Assembly: GCA_037178675.1 (NCBI GenBank)
Contig: JAYMGJ010000404.1
Coordinates: forward strand, 1-64,000
Direction: 5' to 3'
From: Scleroderma bovista
Taxonomy: Eukaryota; Basidiomycota; Agaricomycetes; Boletales; Sclerodermataceae
Length of the DNA: 64,000 nucleotides
Shown: positions 1 through 10,475 of the stretch, piece after piece
How positions within the stretch are numbered: position 1 is the stretch's first letter
Layout of the letters: each line of letters begins with the position of its first letter
The notes under the pieces: model-generated
Seen by the model: only the letters and a program-made list of their open reading frames with translations
Told to the model about the DNA's origin: nothing
Database searches by the model: none
Position numbers and translations under genes: made by a program

Positions 1-989
1 GCGGCTCATTTGGGAGCGATCCATAGCCTCGAGATGGAGCGCGTGACATGGGAGTATCTCTCCTCCCATTCCCGCTACACATGCCTGGAGAGTTTTAGGC
101 AGGCAAAAGAGCTGACGCTGCATGAATGTTCGTTCCATACCGCTGCGGACCTGTGCGGCTTCCTTGCAGAGTTTGACAAACTGGAAGTGTTGACGTTGGA
201 TAGGGTGCACTGCCTGACGTCAGATGCGCCGAGAGGGTACCTCGATACTTGGCTAGATGGTAAGAAATGTATCAATCCGCCGTCGGCTAAGTTGCGAGTG
301 GTAGGAGTGAGAGGAACTCCAATGGACACGATATTGGAATGGATAATATCGGGAATCGAGCAGCGGAAGGGAAGTGAGATACGTGCATCGAAAATCACGA
401 GCGCGAAATTGGGTGGTGTAGGGATTATGGAGGCAGAGGTTGTGGGGAGGTTCCTGAAAGAAGTAGGCGAGGGTTTGAGTGAACTTCGAGTGGGATTTGA
501 TCAAAGCTTCGTAGAGAGGGGAGGTAAGTTTGCACCGGAATGCACTGGTCCACCGACTAAAGGTTATGCGTAGGCGCATTCACGGATCACATAAACCTCG
601 GATGGAACACTGGTCTAACAGAGCTGCATGTTTTCGGGCTTGTCGTACCCTCACCGCCGCCACCTGATCCGTTTGCGCAAGGGGAGGACGAAGTGGGGAC
701 ATCGCTAACGCAGTTAACCTCCCTGTTGTCGCTGATCCGGTCGTCGATGGAGGTGCTCTCACTTGCAATGTACCCTGCTGATGTCCGTGCGATCTCGACA
801 GTGGATTTTGAGGGGATGGCGAAAGTATTTGAGAAGAAGCAATGGGCGGGGGTTGAGGAGGTGCGGGTGGTGATATCAAACAAGGGCGAATGTGGGCTAG
901 GGAGAGTAGTGAAACAACGGCTGAGGAGGCTCGACGAGAGAGGTGTGTTGAGAGTCAACGTGGGCTTTGATGACAGGGAAGTTATTTGA
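1..989 (+). CDS. C-terminal part of an F-box/LRR-type protein (5' end outside window)
   Basis: The reading frame is open from the first base. One intron (524-573, GTAAGT...TAG) joins two exons in phase and the gene stops at 987-989. The translated part, about 310 residues, has the leucine-spaced pattern of the large agaricomycete F-box/LRR family: short segments such as LESFRQAKELTLHECSF followed by LEVLTLDRVHC, then a charged C-terminal region. The F-box itself would lie upstream, outside the window. In this family the F-box binds Skp1 and the leucine-rich part is thought to choose the substrate for ubiquitylation, but no substrate can be read from the sequence. Assignment rests on pattern rather than on a diagnostic motif, so a generic LRR-like protein is also possible. 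Confidence 0.6.
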
Positions 990-1082
990 CTACAAGAGAC
1001 TATTATAATTTTCTTAGTCTTCTACTTACCACCACTGCCACTTACATATACTCCCACGTCGCCTTAGATTTCTTCCTCCATC

Positions 1083-2898
1083 ATGGCTGACGCAGGTCTG
1101 TACGACAATAAATGACACAAATGGGTGTTAATACACGTCTACTTTCCAGGTTTTTTCAAGGGCACGTCCGCAGACCAGGACAGGCGCTTCTCCGACAAGG
1201 AGCTCAAACTACTCAAGAGCATGAAATTTCCTCCAGAGTTCGACAAAAAGGTCCATCAACATTGATGTCAGTCGCCATGAGGAATGCTCATCGCAGTCCT
1301 CTTTTTTTTTTCTCTCTCTTTGCAGGTTGACATGAAAAAAGTCAACTTGGAGATCATCAAACCATGGATCGCCAAAAAGGTCACTGAACTAGTGGGCTTC
1401 GAGGACGAGGTAGTCATTGAGTATGCAATGGGTCTGTTGGAAGATCCACATCACACTGTGCGTGCAATTATCGACCTTACTCTACTATTTTCTGCTTACA
1501 CCCGACTTAGACACCCGACCCCAAGAAAATGCAAATAAATCTCACTGGGTTCCTCACCTCGTCCACCCCAGCATTCATGACAGCACTTTGGGACCTCTTG
1601 CTGGAGTCCCAGGATAGTCCCGGAGGAGTACCCACTTCCATGGTAGAAGCGAAAAAGGAGGAACTCCGCAAAGCAAAAGAATCCGACCAGCGAGCTTTCG
1701 ATGAAAGAGATCGTCGCATGCGTCTGGACGAAATACGAGACAGAGAACGCCATGAGAGATCAGACCGAGGAGGTGTAGGTAGGGGTCGCGGGAGGGGTCG
1801 CGGTCGTGGTCGTGGTGGTTACGAAGGTGGTGGGCGGGGCAGGGATCCCCGTAATGGCGGTGTAAGACCCATTCCCATTACCCATTTGCCGACGTCGATT
1901 GACCGTTATCGTGCATTAGCGCCCCGGTCGCCGATTCTCTCGTTCGCCACCCCCTCGTCGCCGTCGCTCCGAGTCTGGATCTCCATTTGATGCACGCAGT
2001 TCTCGCTCACCACCACCTGCCCGACGTCGGTCTCTGACACCCCCGAAATACAACTCCCCCCCTGCCCGTCGTTCCCGATCACGTACCCCTCCCCCGCCTG
2101 CAGTTCGTCGTTCTCGTTCTCCCCCTCCTCATTTCGCCCGTCGCCGTCCCTCTCGATCAGTAACTCCTTCCCCTCGCCGCCGCCGCCGCCGTTCGCCTTC
2201 CCCATCCCGTGGCTCCCGCTCACCTCCCCCTGCAAGGAGACGAAGACGCTCACCCAGCTACTCTCGTTCGCCTCCGCGACGATACCCCGGTCCTAGTAAG
2301 GATCGGGCAAGGGAGAGCCGCAGCCCCCCGCCACGGCGACGTCGCTATTCACCTAGTCCGTTACGTTCCGCAAGCCGCTCTCGCACTCCTCCACGCTACG
2401 GTCAGCGCAGTAGACGTTCCCCAGGTCCCCGCTCAAGTCGTCGGGACCGACGACGCAGTCCCTCCCGCTCTGTTTCGCGTACCCCTCCTCGTGAGCGTGA
2501 GATGGACGACACGCCAAAGGTCAGGCGTAACGTGAGACGTAGCCCTTCCCCTGCGAGGATGGATGTCGACGCGCCCGAGGAGCGCTCCCGCACATTGGAT
2601 CCTGATCTCCCTCAGAACAGCCGAGGTGAACTAAAGATCAAAGGACAAGCCACCACTTCACGAAGGTCCAAGTGGGATGATCGCGCTGCTCACGAGGTTG
2701 GTTTCCTTTCCTTATCAATTTATTTATGTGGCTCTGATGCTTATCGCTATTGAGTAGGACAGCAGTGGGGATGGCGGGAGGGATGTTCCCATGGAAAACT
2801 TGGATATGCGTGAGAATGAACTGAAGGAGAGGGCCCTTAGGAACAAGGTGATCAGGACAAGGAAAGGCAGCAGTGGAGCCGTTGGTAACTCGAGTTGA
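1083..2898 (+). CDS. SRRM1-like PWI-domain, RS-rich splicing factor
   Basis: Six exons (1083-1095, 1150-1250, 1326-1457, 1511-1861, 1920-2696, 2758-2898) give a 504-residue protein. The N-terminus is the PWI domain of SRRM1/SRm160: GFFKGTSADQDRRFSDKEL, then VNLEIIKPWIAKKVTEL containing the name-giving PWI triplet, then MQINLTGFL. PWI domains bind nucleic acid, and SRRM1 acts as a coactivator of pre-mRNA splicing and 3'-end formation in the nucleus. A coiled, charged stretch and an RG-repeat tract (about 1780-1830) follow. The long fifth exon then encodes a classic Arg/Ser-Pro domain (RRSRSP, SRSRTPP repeats) of about 200 residues. The C-terminus (ELKERALRNKVIRTRKG) is also conserved in fungal relatives, as I recall the family. 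Every exon junction restores frame, so the gene looks intact. Confidence 0.9.
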
Positions 2899-3468
2899 GT
2901 GAAAAGTTACTTGTCCTGGTATATTTCTGCTTTATCTCCGTCCTTTCTGCCGTCCACTGATATTAATTGATACATATACGTTTTCCACACCCCTTTGACA
3001 TTTGCTTGCCGAAATCGCGAGTGCTTTCTGACGAAAAAAGAACCTGACTCCCCTCGGTGAGCTGGTTGGCTGGGACGGGCAATCATCCCTTGTTATGTTT
3101 CTCCTTTGAATCTTGTGTCAGACATTCGTTTACTCAAATCCGTGTGCAGTTTAGCCGTTGCAGTATTCTATTCTTTGAACCCGCAGGAGAGCTTTACCAG
3201 TCCCCTGGTAGAGTTCTTTCAAATGTAAATGTCGCCACTGATATACATCTGTGTTTGGTTTACTTTTTTGAGTTGTATCGACTGGATTCTGACGACGATC
3301 TCGAAGCGGAATGCTGGTTAAATCCGTGATCTCGACGATCGCATGGCCAGTCATTCCTTTCTGGCTCTTGCTCCCCTGGTTCGATGCGTGGCTGTGGCCA
3401 ATGGGCCTAGAAGAGTAGCTGGGCGCAATCGATATCCCCCTACTTTATGATGGGTATGGCGGTTTTGT
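2899..3468. other. Intergenic, shared 3' region of two convergent genes
   Basis: This lies between the stop codons of the SRRM1-like gene and the Dus1-like gene, which converge here. It probably holds both 3' UTRs. No coding segment with family resemblance was seen on either strand. Confidence 0.5.
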
Positions 3469-4783
3469 TCATGTATAAAGATGTTCCGTGTGATCCATGG
3501 TGTTGTCTTCTGGATTGTCACTCAACTCTTCCAGTTCGTCCTCCTCACCACTGAACGCCTTTGCGGCCTTGCCTCTCCACCTATTGACCTTTCTGCATAA
3601 CAAGACCTCAATCTCACCGACATTGTGACAGTCATTTATCGCCATTCGGAATTTAGGATACCAGGGACGCCGGGAGCTGTGCCTAGTGTCAGGTGCTGAG
3701 ATGGTGTGTATTGAGATCTGCTAACCATTGAAACTCAACGAAGCGTCGCACATGTGTTTGGATCGTTTTGAGAGGCGCGATGTCAGGAAATTGTTTGCAG
3801 ATACTCAAATAATTAAGGGAGATGTGCACAGGATCTGGTACATCCCCTCCTGAAAACAACCTGTCCATCTTAGGCTTCAGCCCTTCCTCAAAAAATAGGA
3901 CACCGAACTGGAAATACGAACGTGGGATTTCCGAGCAGCGTCTCCCCTACCATCGCCCCATCCGCTTGCGTGTACTCCAGATTCGCTCGAACGTCCTCGA
4001 GTGTGCGCACATTGCCATTACTGACGACGGGTATACTTAGGGCCTCCTTGACCGCACGCACGGCATCGAGGTCTGCTGCGCCCTGTCGCCGCCGCTTGGC
4101 GGAGACATGACGCGCATGCAGCGTTAGCCAGGATGCGCCTGCGTGCCCTAGGAGACGACCAAAGGTGGCCGTCGTGGCTGTCGGTGTTGATGAGGGGCAG
4201 AGGCGGATTTTGGTTGATGTAGGAACAAGGAGAGAGTGGGACATTGCTGAAACTGTGGGCGGAGGTCAAAGTTCGGTGGAACGAAGGTAGAGGAGGTGGG
4301 ATGTACCTATAGATTGCACGAGTGGCCAGTCCTTCTTTCCAAGAAGGTACCCGCCGAAGTGTCCCTCTCTTGCATGTTCTTGTGGACAACCCAGGTTAAG
4401 ATCTAGTGGACTTTGCGACCAACGAAAGCAACGGTCCATAGTACTGGGGGACTCTTGAGGACAGGAATATACTACCCACCTATCCCATCACAATGCATCT
4501 GGACCTGTCTAGCGGCCTTGACGATCACCTCGGGGTCGTTTCCACACAGCTGAACAACGACTGGTCTTGCGTCGTCATCATGCGACCCACTGATGGCGCC
4601 ATTGCACGCCTGGATGTCGCGCAGATGGAACTCAAGGTACTCACGATCATCGGTAAGCTTGTGAGGATCGAGCATCTGGGTGTATGCAAGCGTGGCACCG
4701 TACCGCCTCGTGAGCATGCGGAAGGGTGCGTCGCTTTGGTTGACCATCGGTGCGGCGACGTAGGACAGATCTGGGACCGTCAT
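3469..4783 (-). CDS. DUS1: tRNA-dihydrouridine synthase, Dus1 type, with one frame problem
   Basis: Exons (minus strand) are 4783-4480, 4402-4307, 4252-3726 and 3682-3469. The protein starts with LSYVAAPMVNQSDAPFRML, the FMN-binding opening of Dus enzymes. It then has LNLGCPQEHAREGHFGGYLL with the catalytic cysteine in GCPQ, and IPVVSNGNVRTLEDV near the end of the barrel. Dus1 uses FMN and NADPH to reduce uridines 16/17 in the tRNA D-loop. The GHFGGYLLGKKDWPL stretch fits Dus1 better than Dus4. Near 3908-3950 the exons are one base out of frame. A 43-nt GTAGGG...CAG intron (3908-3950) would repair this, but it would remove the conserved segment equivalent to MVGETLLGNP. Another 43-nt intron (3683-3725) is convincing and leads to a normal C-terminus ending DHTEHLYT. 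A short upstream coding exon before 4783 is possible. Confidence 0.8.
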
Positions 4784-7679
4784 TGAGTTGTAGACGGCGA
4801 TGGGACCTCAGATCGATCGACGAATACGTCCAGACCCTCACTGCGCAGTTGAACGTGTTCCACTACTACGTACACAACCTTGGCTCAGTCAGCACGAACT
4901 TGGACCACACCAAGCAGTGGGGGTACGTAGGCAATGCCTTGGACACATGCCACTGGGCGCGTCTTCGCGAAGTTTGATAGCAAAATCACGCAAGTACCCT
5001 GCCTGGGCCTTATCGTTCTGTTGGAAGTTAATTCATGTCATGAATTTCAGATTCATCGACTGCTGGGGCCATCAGCCCCATGATCCATCATGAATTGAAC
5101 GTTCTATCATGAGAAACTCTTTCAGCCCTGAACAAAGCTCTAACCAAGTTCCAACTATGGGTTCTCAGGATACCCCTGCTCGTACGTACCACACCGGGGA
5201 TGGTCTGATCGGCCGGGCTGTGCTCACCTGGCCCTTGATTGAGGTGCAATGCGCCTTGTCAAGAACCATCCTGAAGGCCTGACTAACGATCGTGGCAGAC
5301 TCCTCCACACAGATGAGGAGCGATCTTGTCATTCTCACTCACTGGCTGGCAGTCGGTGCAGTAATACAGAGCTACTCGGAATCACAGTACCCGCTTGATG
5401 GGGGCTGGCTCTTGAAGTCACCCACAGCAACTACAGCAACAGCGCTGTTTTTCTGGAAATTTGTTCTCCCGCATTGGCAAACCCCGCGAATCATGCAGTC
5501 TTTGTCCTCACCCTTGCGAACTTATCGAACGTTGCCATTGACAGGCTTGCGTAACCCCCGTTTGTACGTATGAGCTGGTTAAGTTTTCCTTCATTCAGGA
5601 CGACGACCCTGGCACACTCACTATCAATACTACTACTACTAGTAAGTTGGGCCACTCACAGAAGACCAATGGCTGTTCCTGCGACGATAACACTCTTCTG
5701 GCAGTTTACCTCTCTCGACGCGGTGACACTCTAGCCCCGACCTCTCCTAAGCTCCTTCCATCCATGCATTACGCAGTTGCTCGTCGGATGTACGGAAATT
5801 AGCATCGTCGGAGGAATGAGATCACTCTATGAACCACTCGCATGCCGTTCTCTCTACTCATTACTTGCTGTCTAGTCGATGAAGGTGCCCGATGCGGACA
5901 GCCCTGCTGTATACGGGGCGTACAGACGCTTACTCGTGGTTATTTACTTACCGGTCCTGGGGGATCTCCGAAAAACCGATTCCCTATCTGCGTAGTGATA
6001 GGTCTGGAAGGTGAGCGCATTTCGCCCTACTCAAGGAATTAACGCGGCTTTGGAGGCTTAGGACCGCTCGTGACGGTTCCCCATGAACTGTTTTACACGT
6101 AACGAAGTGGCAAAGCGCTATCTCGACCGGTACGAGTCTCCGTGTCGCCCGGGAGCCTTTCCACTGCACGAGCGACGAAAGGGACGTCGAGCTTTCCTGC
6201 GAGGCGAAACTACGGCGAAAATGTCAGGGCCAACGGGCGGGTAGCCTTCTGAAAAGTACCACACTTGACCAACGGGGCGAGGAGAAGCCTCGGTAGCACG
6301 TTGTCAACGTCACCGGAACGGCGTCGTGCCGCGATGACGGTTTGGATCAAGACTCATATTTCCAGACATGGATGACATGAGGCGACGAAGAAGACCAACC
6401 TCGAGGCGCCCATTTCCTCACCAGGCCATGGGTCATTTGATGCTAGTCACCACCGGCGTCGTGGATCATAGTATCGTGGGCCCAGAACAAAGGGGGACAT
6501 GTCCTCTGGGAGAATTGACGGGACGACGGAAGAAACATATGCACGTGGGCGAAGGCGACAGTCAGAAGAGTGTCGATGTGACGCGCCTTCATCGTCGGAC
6601 ATGGAGGGATCGTCTATCTTGAATTCAATCTGTATTCGCTGGAACTGCTTCGTGATTTTGATTTTGGCTTCCCTGGTCATTGTTAGCCTGTAAAGTCCTT
6701 GCAAACTTTAATTCAAATCACTGCATTGATCCTGTTTTCCCGCAGGCTGCACTTGCCGTTTGTGCGTGGACGGTGGGTCACAAGGAGGCAGGAGTGCGTC
6801 TTTCGATGTAGTGTGCATTGTAGCATTTTGAAATACAGCTGCGATATTCTCGCGTCGAAGCTCAACGATTCCCTCGTCTCCGGGACACCTAGGGTGCGGT
6901 TGCATTCAAAACTGGCAGGAATATTACTATGTCATATTGACCCGTGATATCATGCCTTCATTCCCCTCAATTCGACTACCCCGAGTTAGCGACGACATGC
7001 GTTTGAAACGATCCATCGGAGTCTGATCATATCACAAAGCGAAACGCCACGGCAAGATAACTGTAGCACACGGTCAAGGGTTTTGTAATTCATGCGTCTC
7101 TCCGCCCCTTACAAGCAAATTACCCTTGCCTGATCGACCACTTGGAGGAAACGTGGATGCTAATGCGTGGCCACCGCGAGCCGACGATGAGTGTGACCAT
7201 CGATGGACCACAAGCTGTGGTTTAATACTTTGGCAGGGGTTATTTAATTATTATCCATCGGGTTCCCTGGGTGGTCATTCAACTGGTCCGGTTGCCCGAT
7301 AATCGGTCACCCAGCCGATGGCACCATTGAAATGAGCTCTGTCAGGTGTTCAGATATTTCCCCCTGATCTCAGTAGATAGATTGCTATGGTCGAACAACA
7401 CGTGAGAGTTCGATGCTATAGTATGGGAGGACATATTCAGCGACGCCTCCACAATGCCAGCTTGGGGCGGAACAGCATTCAATGTCTGGGATATATGGAT
7501 AGAAGGAACCAGAAAACCTTGTCGATTTACGTATCCATGCCGCTTATCTGATAAGAGGAAAGCTGGACATTATTCGACATGCGTGCGAGGACACGACAGA
7601 AGAGACAACATGACGCGGCCAGACATCTTCCGCGCCGATCTGTCAAAGATAGTTCGCCACATTTCTCGCCTATCCTGTT
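4784..7679. other. Gene-poor stretch, about 2.9 kb
   Basis: Only short, unrelated open frames occur here, none with a recognisable domain or a run of frame-preserving exons. One minus-strand frame (about 6447-6704) has a charged, protein-like stretch (IKITKQFQRIQIEFKID), but I could not connect it to other exons. I see no tRNA, no long terminal repeat and no inverted-repeat transposon ends. Confidence 0.4.
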
Positions 7680-8879
7680 CTACCTCCCCATCCACCCCTG
7701 GCGGATTGACATGAGCTGAGGCTCTGATGCCAAGGTTGAATGAGAGAGTACGCACACCATCCACAACGAGTAATTCTCCGCAGATATACTGGCTGGCGTC
7801 ACTTGCTAGGAACACGACAGGACCAGCAAAGTCTCGAGGGCTACCCCACCTCCCAGCGGGTATCCGTTCCGAGATCTGTTTGTATCTGACTGTGTCTGCT
7901 AAGAGCCGTTCGTTCCTGCACAAGACAATCACCCATCAGTACGTGGATCTTCGTGATCGGTTGTAAAGAGCGTGTTATTGTATGTAAGTAGTTGAGATCT
8001 TGAGAAGGTGGGGAAGAGTGGTGTTACCCGAATGGTGCCCGTGACGGATCGGCAGAGAAAAGAACTCCGCTGCACCACAAATGGGAGGGGAAACGATAGC
8101 AAGAAAAGTACAGCTCACATATCCGTGGCAATGTAGCCTGGACATATGCCGTTGACCTGAACATTGTGCTGCGACCATTCATTGCTAAGCGCCTTTGTGA
8201 GTTGACCCAAGGCGCCCTTTGCGGAAGCATACGCAGGGACTGTGAACCCGCCCTGGAAAGTGAGAAGGGAGCAAAAATTGATAATCTTGCCCCTTCTAAG
8301 GGGGAGCATGTGTCGCCCCGCGGCCTGGGAGAGTAACCAGACAGATTTGAGGTTCACTTCGAGGACCTAAAACAAGGCAAATTGGCCCGAGAGGAGGGCC
8401 AATAAAGTGGGAGGATTCTAAAGTTTAGCGTAGCGGAATGGAATCATATCATACTTACATCATCCCAGTCCCTCTCCAGGAAGTCGACGCTCGGAGATCT
8501 CCGCTGGATTCCGGCACAGTTGACCAGGACGTGAATGTGGCCGCCCATGACGCCAAGCGCCCTGTCGAAGAGTCCTCGAACTGCGTCCATGTCGCTGAGA
8601 TCGCACTCGACGACCTGCACGGCACCTCCGAGCCCACGGATGGCGTTCATCGTGTCCATATTTGGTTGGTTACCCGATTGGGGTGGACGTTGGACAAGAC
8701 AGATGGCAGCGCCAGCTTGGGCCATGGCAATTGCACACGCCGCACCGATGCCTGACGGATGAGACATCTTGTAACACACCGCGCAACGATACATTACCTC
8801 TCGTGGCGCCCGTGATAAGGACGTTCTTCCCGGCGAGGGAAAATAACTGTGGGGACGGGGTGTCTGGTGTGGGATCCAT
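7680..8879 (-). CDS. Short-chain dehydrogenase/reductase (gluconate/deoxygluconate dehydrogenase-like)
   Basis: Five exons (8879-8798, 8751-8459, 8366-8119, 7915-7756, 7697-7680) encode 266 residues, the normal length of a classical SDR. The Rossmann motif TGATRGIG is rebuilt across the first intron. The NAG-type motif appears as NCAGIQ, and the catalytic Ser and Tyr-x-x-x-Lys appear as INFCSLL and [13 protein letters not shown] and ERIPAGRWG follow. The last 18-nt exon completes VVDGGWMGR, a C-terminus typical of KduD/IdnO-like enzymes that oxidise or reduce keto-sugar acids with NAD(P). The true substrate is not known. The gene is transcribed divergently from a zinc alcohol dehydrogenase 302 bp away, which suggests linked sugar-acid or polyol metabolism. 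The intron at 7916-8118 (203 nt) is long for this region but its junction restores frame and sequence. Confidence 0.88.
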
Positions 8880-9181
8880 GGTATGTGGTCGTGAACAAAG
8901 GGTCTCGGATCGATTTACCCCACATCGGCAACTGAACCGAGGGTTCCAGCATTAATTTTGTATTTATTTGACAAGACGACCCCCCGCTGGACCGGATCTG
9001 CCTGACCCCCGAGATATATCCTATTTTGGAAGCTATATATTCAGTGACACTTCACGTTGAAGTTTATGTCAAGCGGCAGTGCGGACCGGTCAAGTCTGAA
9101 CCTCGTCCCCCTCCTTATTCAAGACCTTTATAAGTGAGACTGCCCAATGTCCTTGTCTCCATCCCCCCCTCCATTCTCCAC
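8880..9181. promoter_or_regulatory. Bidirectional promoter between SDR and MDR genes
   Basis: These 302 bp separate the two divergent start codons. A TATA-like run TATATA lies at 9034-9039, on the side of the plus-strand gene. A CCCCGC element at 8982-8987 fits the CYCCRS consensus of the carbon-catabolite repressor CreA/Mig1 on the reverse strand. A single match of this kind occurs often by chance, so it is only a hint of glucose control. Confidence 0.5.
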
Positions 9182-10475
9182 ATGTCCCCCGTCGCTCTCC
9201 CTTTCCACCGCGCTGCCGTCCTCCATGGCCCGAGGGACGTCCGCATCGAAGAACGCCTTGTACCTCCCCCGCAACACGACCAGGCCCAAGTCGCGGTCAG
9301 ATCCACAGGCCTCTGCGGTAGCGATCGTGCGTCCTCCTCCTCGTCCCCCGTTGGTCCATTGCTGATTGACCCGCTCAGTGCACTACTATTTGGAGGGCCG
9401 GAATGGCGATTTCGCCATCCAACACCCCCTTGTCCTCGGTCACGAGGCAGCGGGCACCATCGTGTCTGTCGGAGTAGGCGTACGGAACCTCTACCCCGGA
9501 CAACGAGTTGCCATTGAGGCGGGCGTCATGTGTCGTCGCTGCGACTTCTGCAAGTCCGGTCGGTATAATCTCTGTAAATCCATGCGGTTCGCCAGCAGCG
9601 CCAAGACGTTCCCCCATCTCGACGGGACGTTGCAAGACCGCATGAACCATCCCGCTTATGTTCTCCATCCGTCAGTATTTCACTATTCGCGTCCCATCAC
9701 TCTCCCTTCTAACTCCACTTACACAGGCTGCCCGATAACTGCTCTTTCGAGCAGGCAGCATTGGCGGAGCCCCTGTCCGTTTTGATACACGCAAGCAGAC
9801 GTGTCGGTCTGCGCGAGGGCCAACGCATACTCGTCTTGGGCGTTGGCACCATCGGCATCCTCGCATGTGCACTCGCAAAAGCATATGGTGCGACTCAAGT
9901 CGCCGCCATCGACATCAACCAGCAACGGCTGGATTTCGCAAAAGCGAACGGCTTTGCCTCTCGGACGTATTGTCTCCCAGCGGCCCCCAGAGCCGAGTCG
10001 ACAGACGAACAATTAAGGCGAGCCAAAGAAAATGTGCAGCTGGCGTTGGCAAAATTCGATACTCCCGATGGCTATGACATTATCTTCGAATGTACCGGAG
10101 CAGAACCATGCGTCCAGATGTCAGTCCACGTAAGTGGACACCTTTGTCACACGCTTTCCGAGAATACCCGCTGACCATCGTTGATTTTAGGCCGCCGTAA
10201 CGGGAGGCAAGGTCATGTTAATCGGTATGGGCTCGCGAAACGTCACATTACCCCTCTCCGCCGCCGCTCTTCGTGAAGTCGATATACTGGCCTCATTCCG
10301 CTATGCCAGAACCTACCCTGAAGCCCTTTCAATGCTAGCCTCGGGCAAGTTGAAAAACATTGAAAGGCTTGTCACCCATCGTCTAACGCTGCGCGAGACG
10401 GCTCGTGCATTTGACTTGGTGGCACGGGGACAGGACGAGAATGGAAACATGGTAATGAAGGTCATGGTCTGTTGA
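9182..10475 (+). CDS. Zinc-dependent medium-chain dehydrogenase, sorbitol/xylitol/idonate dehydrogenase-like
   Basis: Four exons (9182-9326, 9379-9670, 9727-10129, 10191-10475) encode 374 residues. The catalytic zinc ligands are visible in GLCGSDLHYY (Cys, completed across intron 1) and GHEAAG (His-Glu). The four-cysteine structural zinc lobe is CRRCDFCKSGRYNLC. The NAD site reads GVGTIGILACALA followed by an Asp at the end of the second strand (AAIDINQQ), which favours NAD over NADP. These features place it with polyol dehydrogenases (sorbitol, xylitol, L-arabinitol, L-idonate). They oxidise a secondary alcohol of a sugar alcohol or sugar acid in the cytosol. The exact substrate cannot be told from the sequence. 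The neighbouring divergent SDR resembles the partner enzyme used with IdnD-type dehydrogenases in bacteria. Confidence 0.9.

Noticed and set aside
5621..5646. Short TAC/ACT trinucleotide run
   Set aside because: Too short and imperfect to be called a microsatellite of interest.
5842..6704. Short open frames with some protein-like stretches in the 4.8-7.7 kb gap
   Set aside because: Frames on both strands overlap, none can be joined into a longer gene, and no family resemblance was seen.
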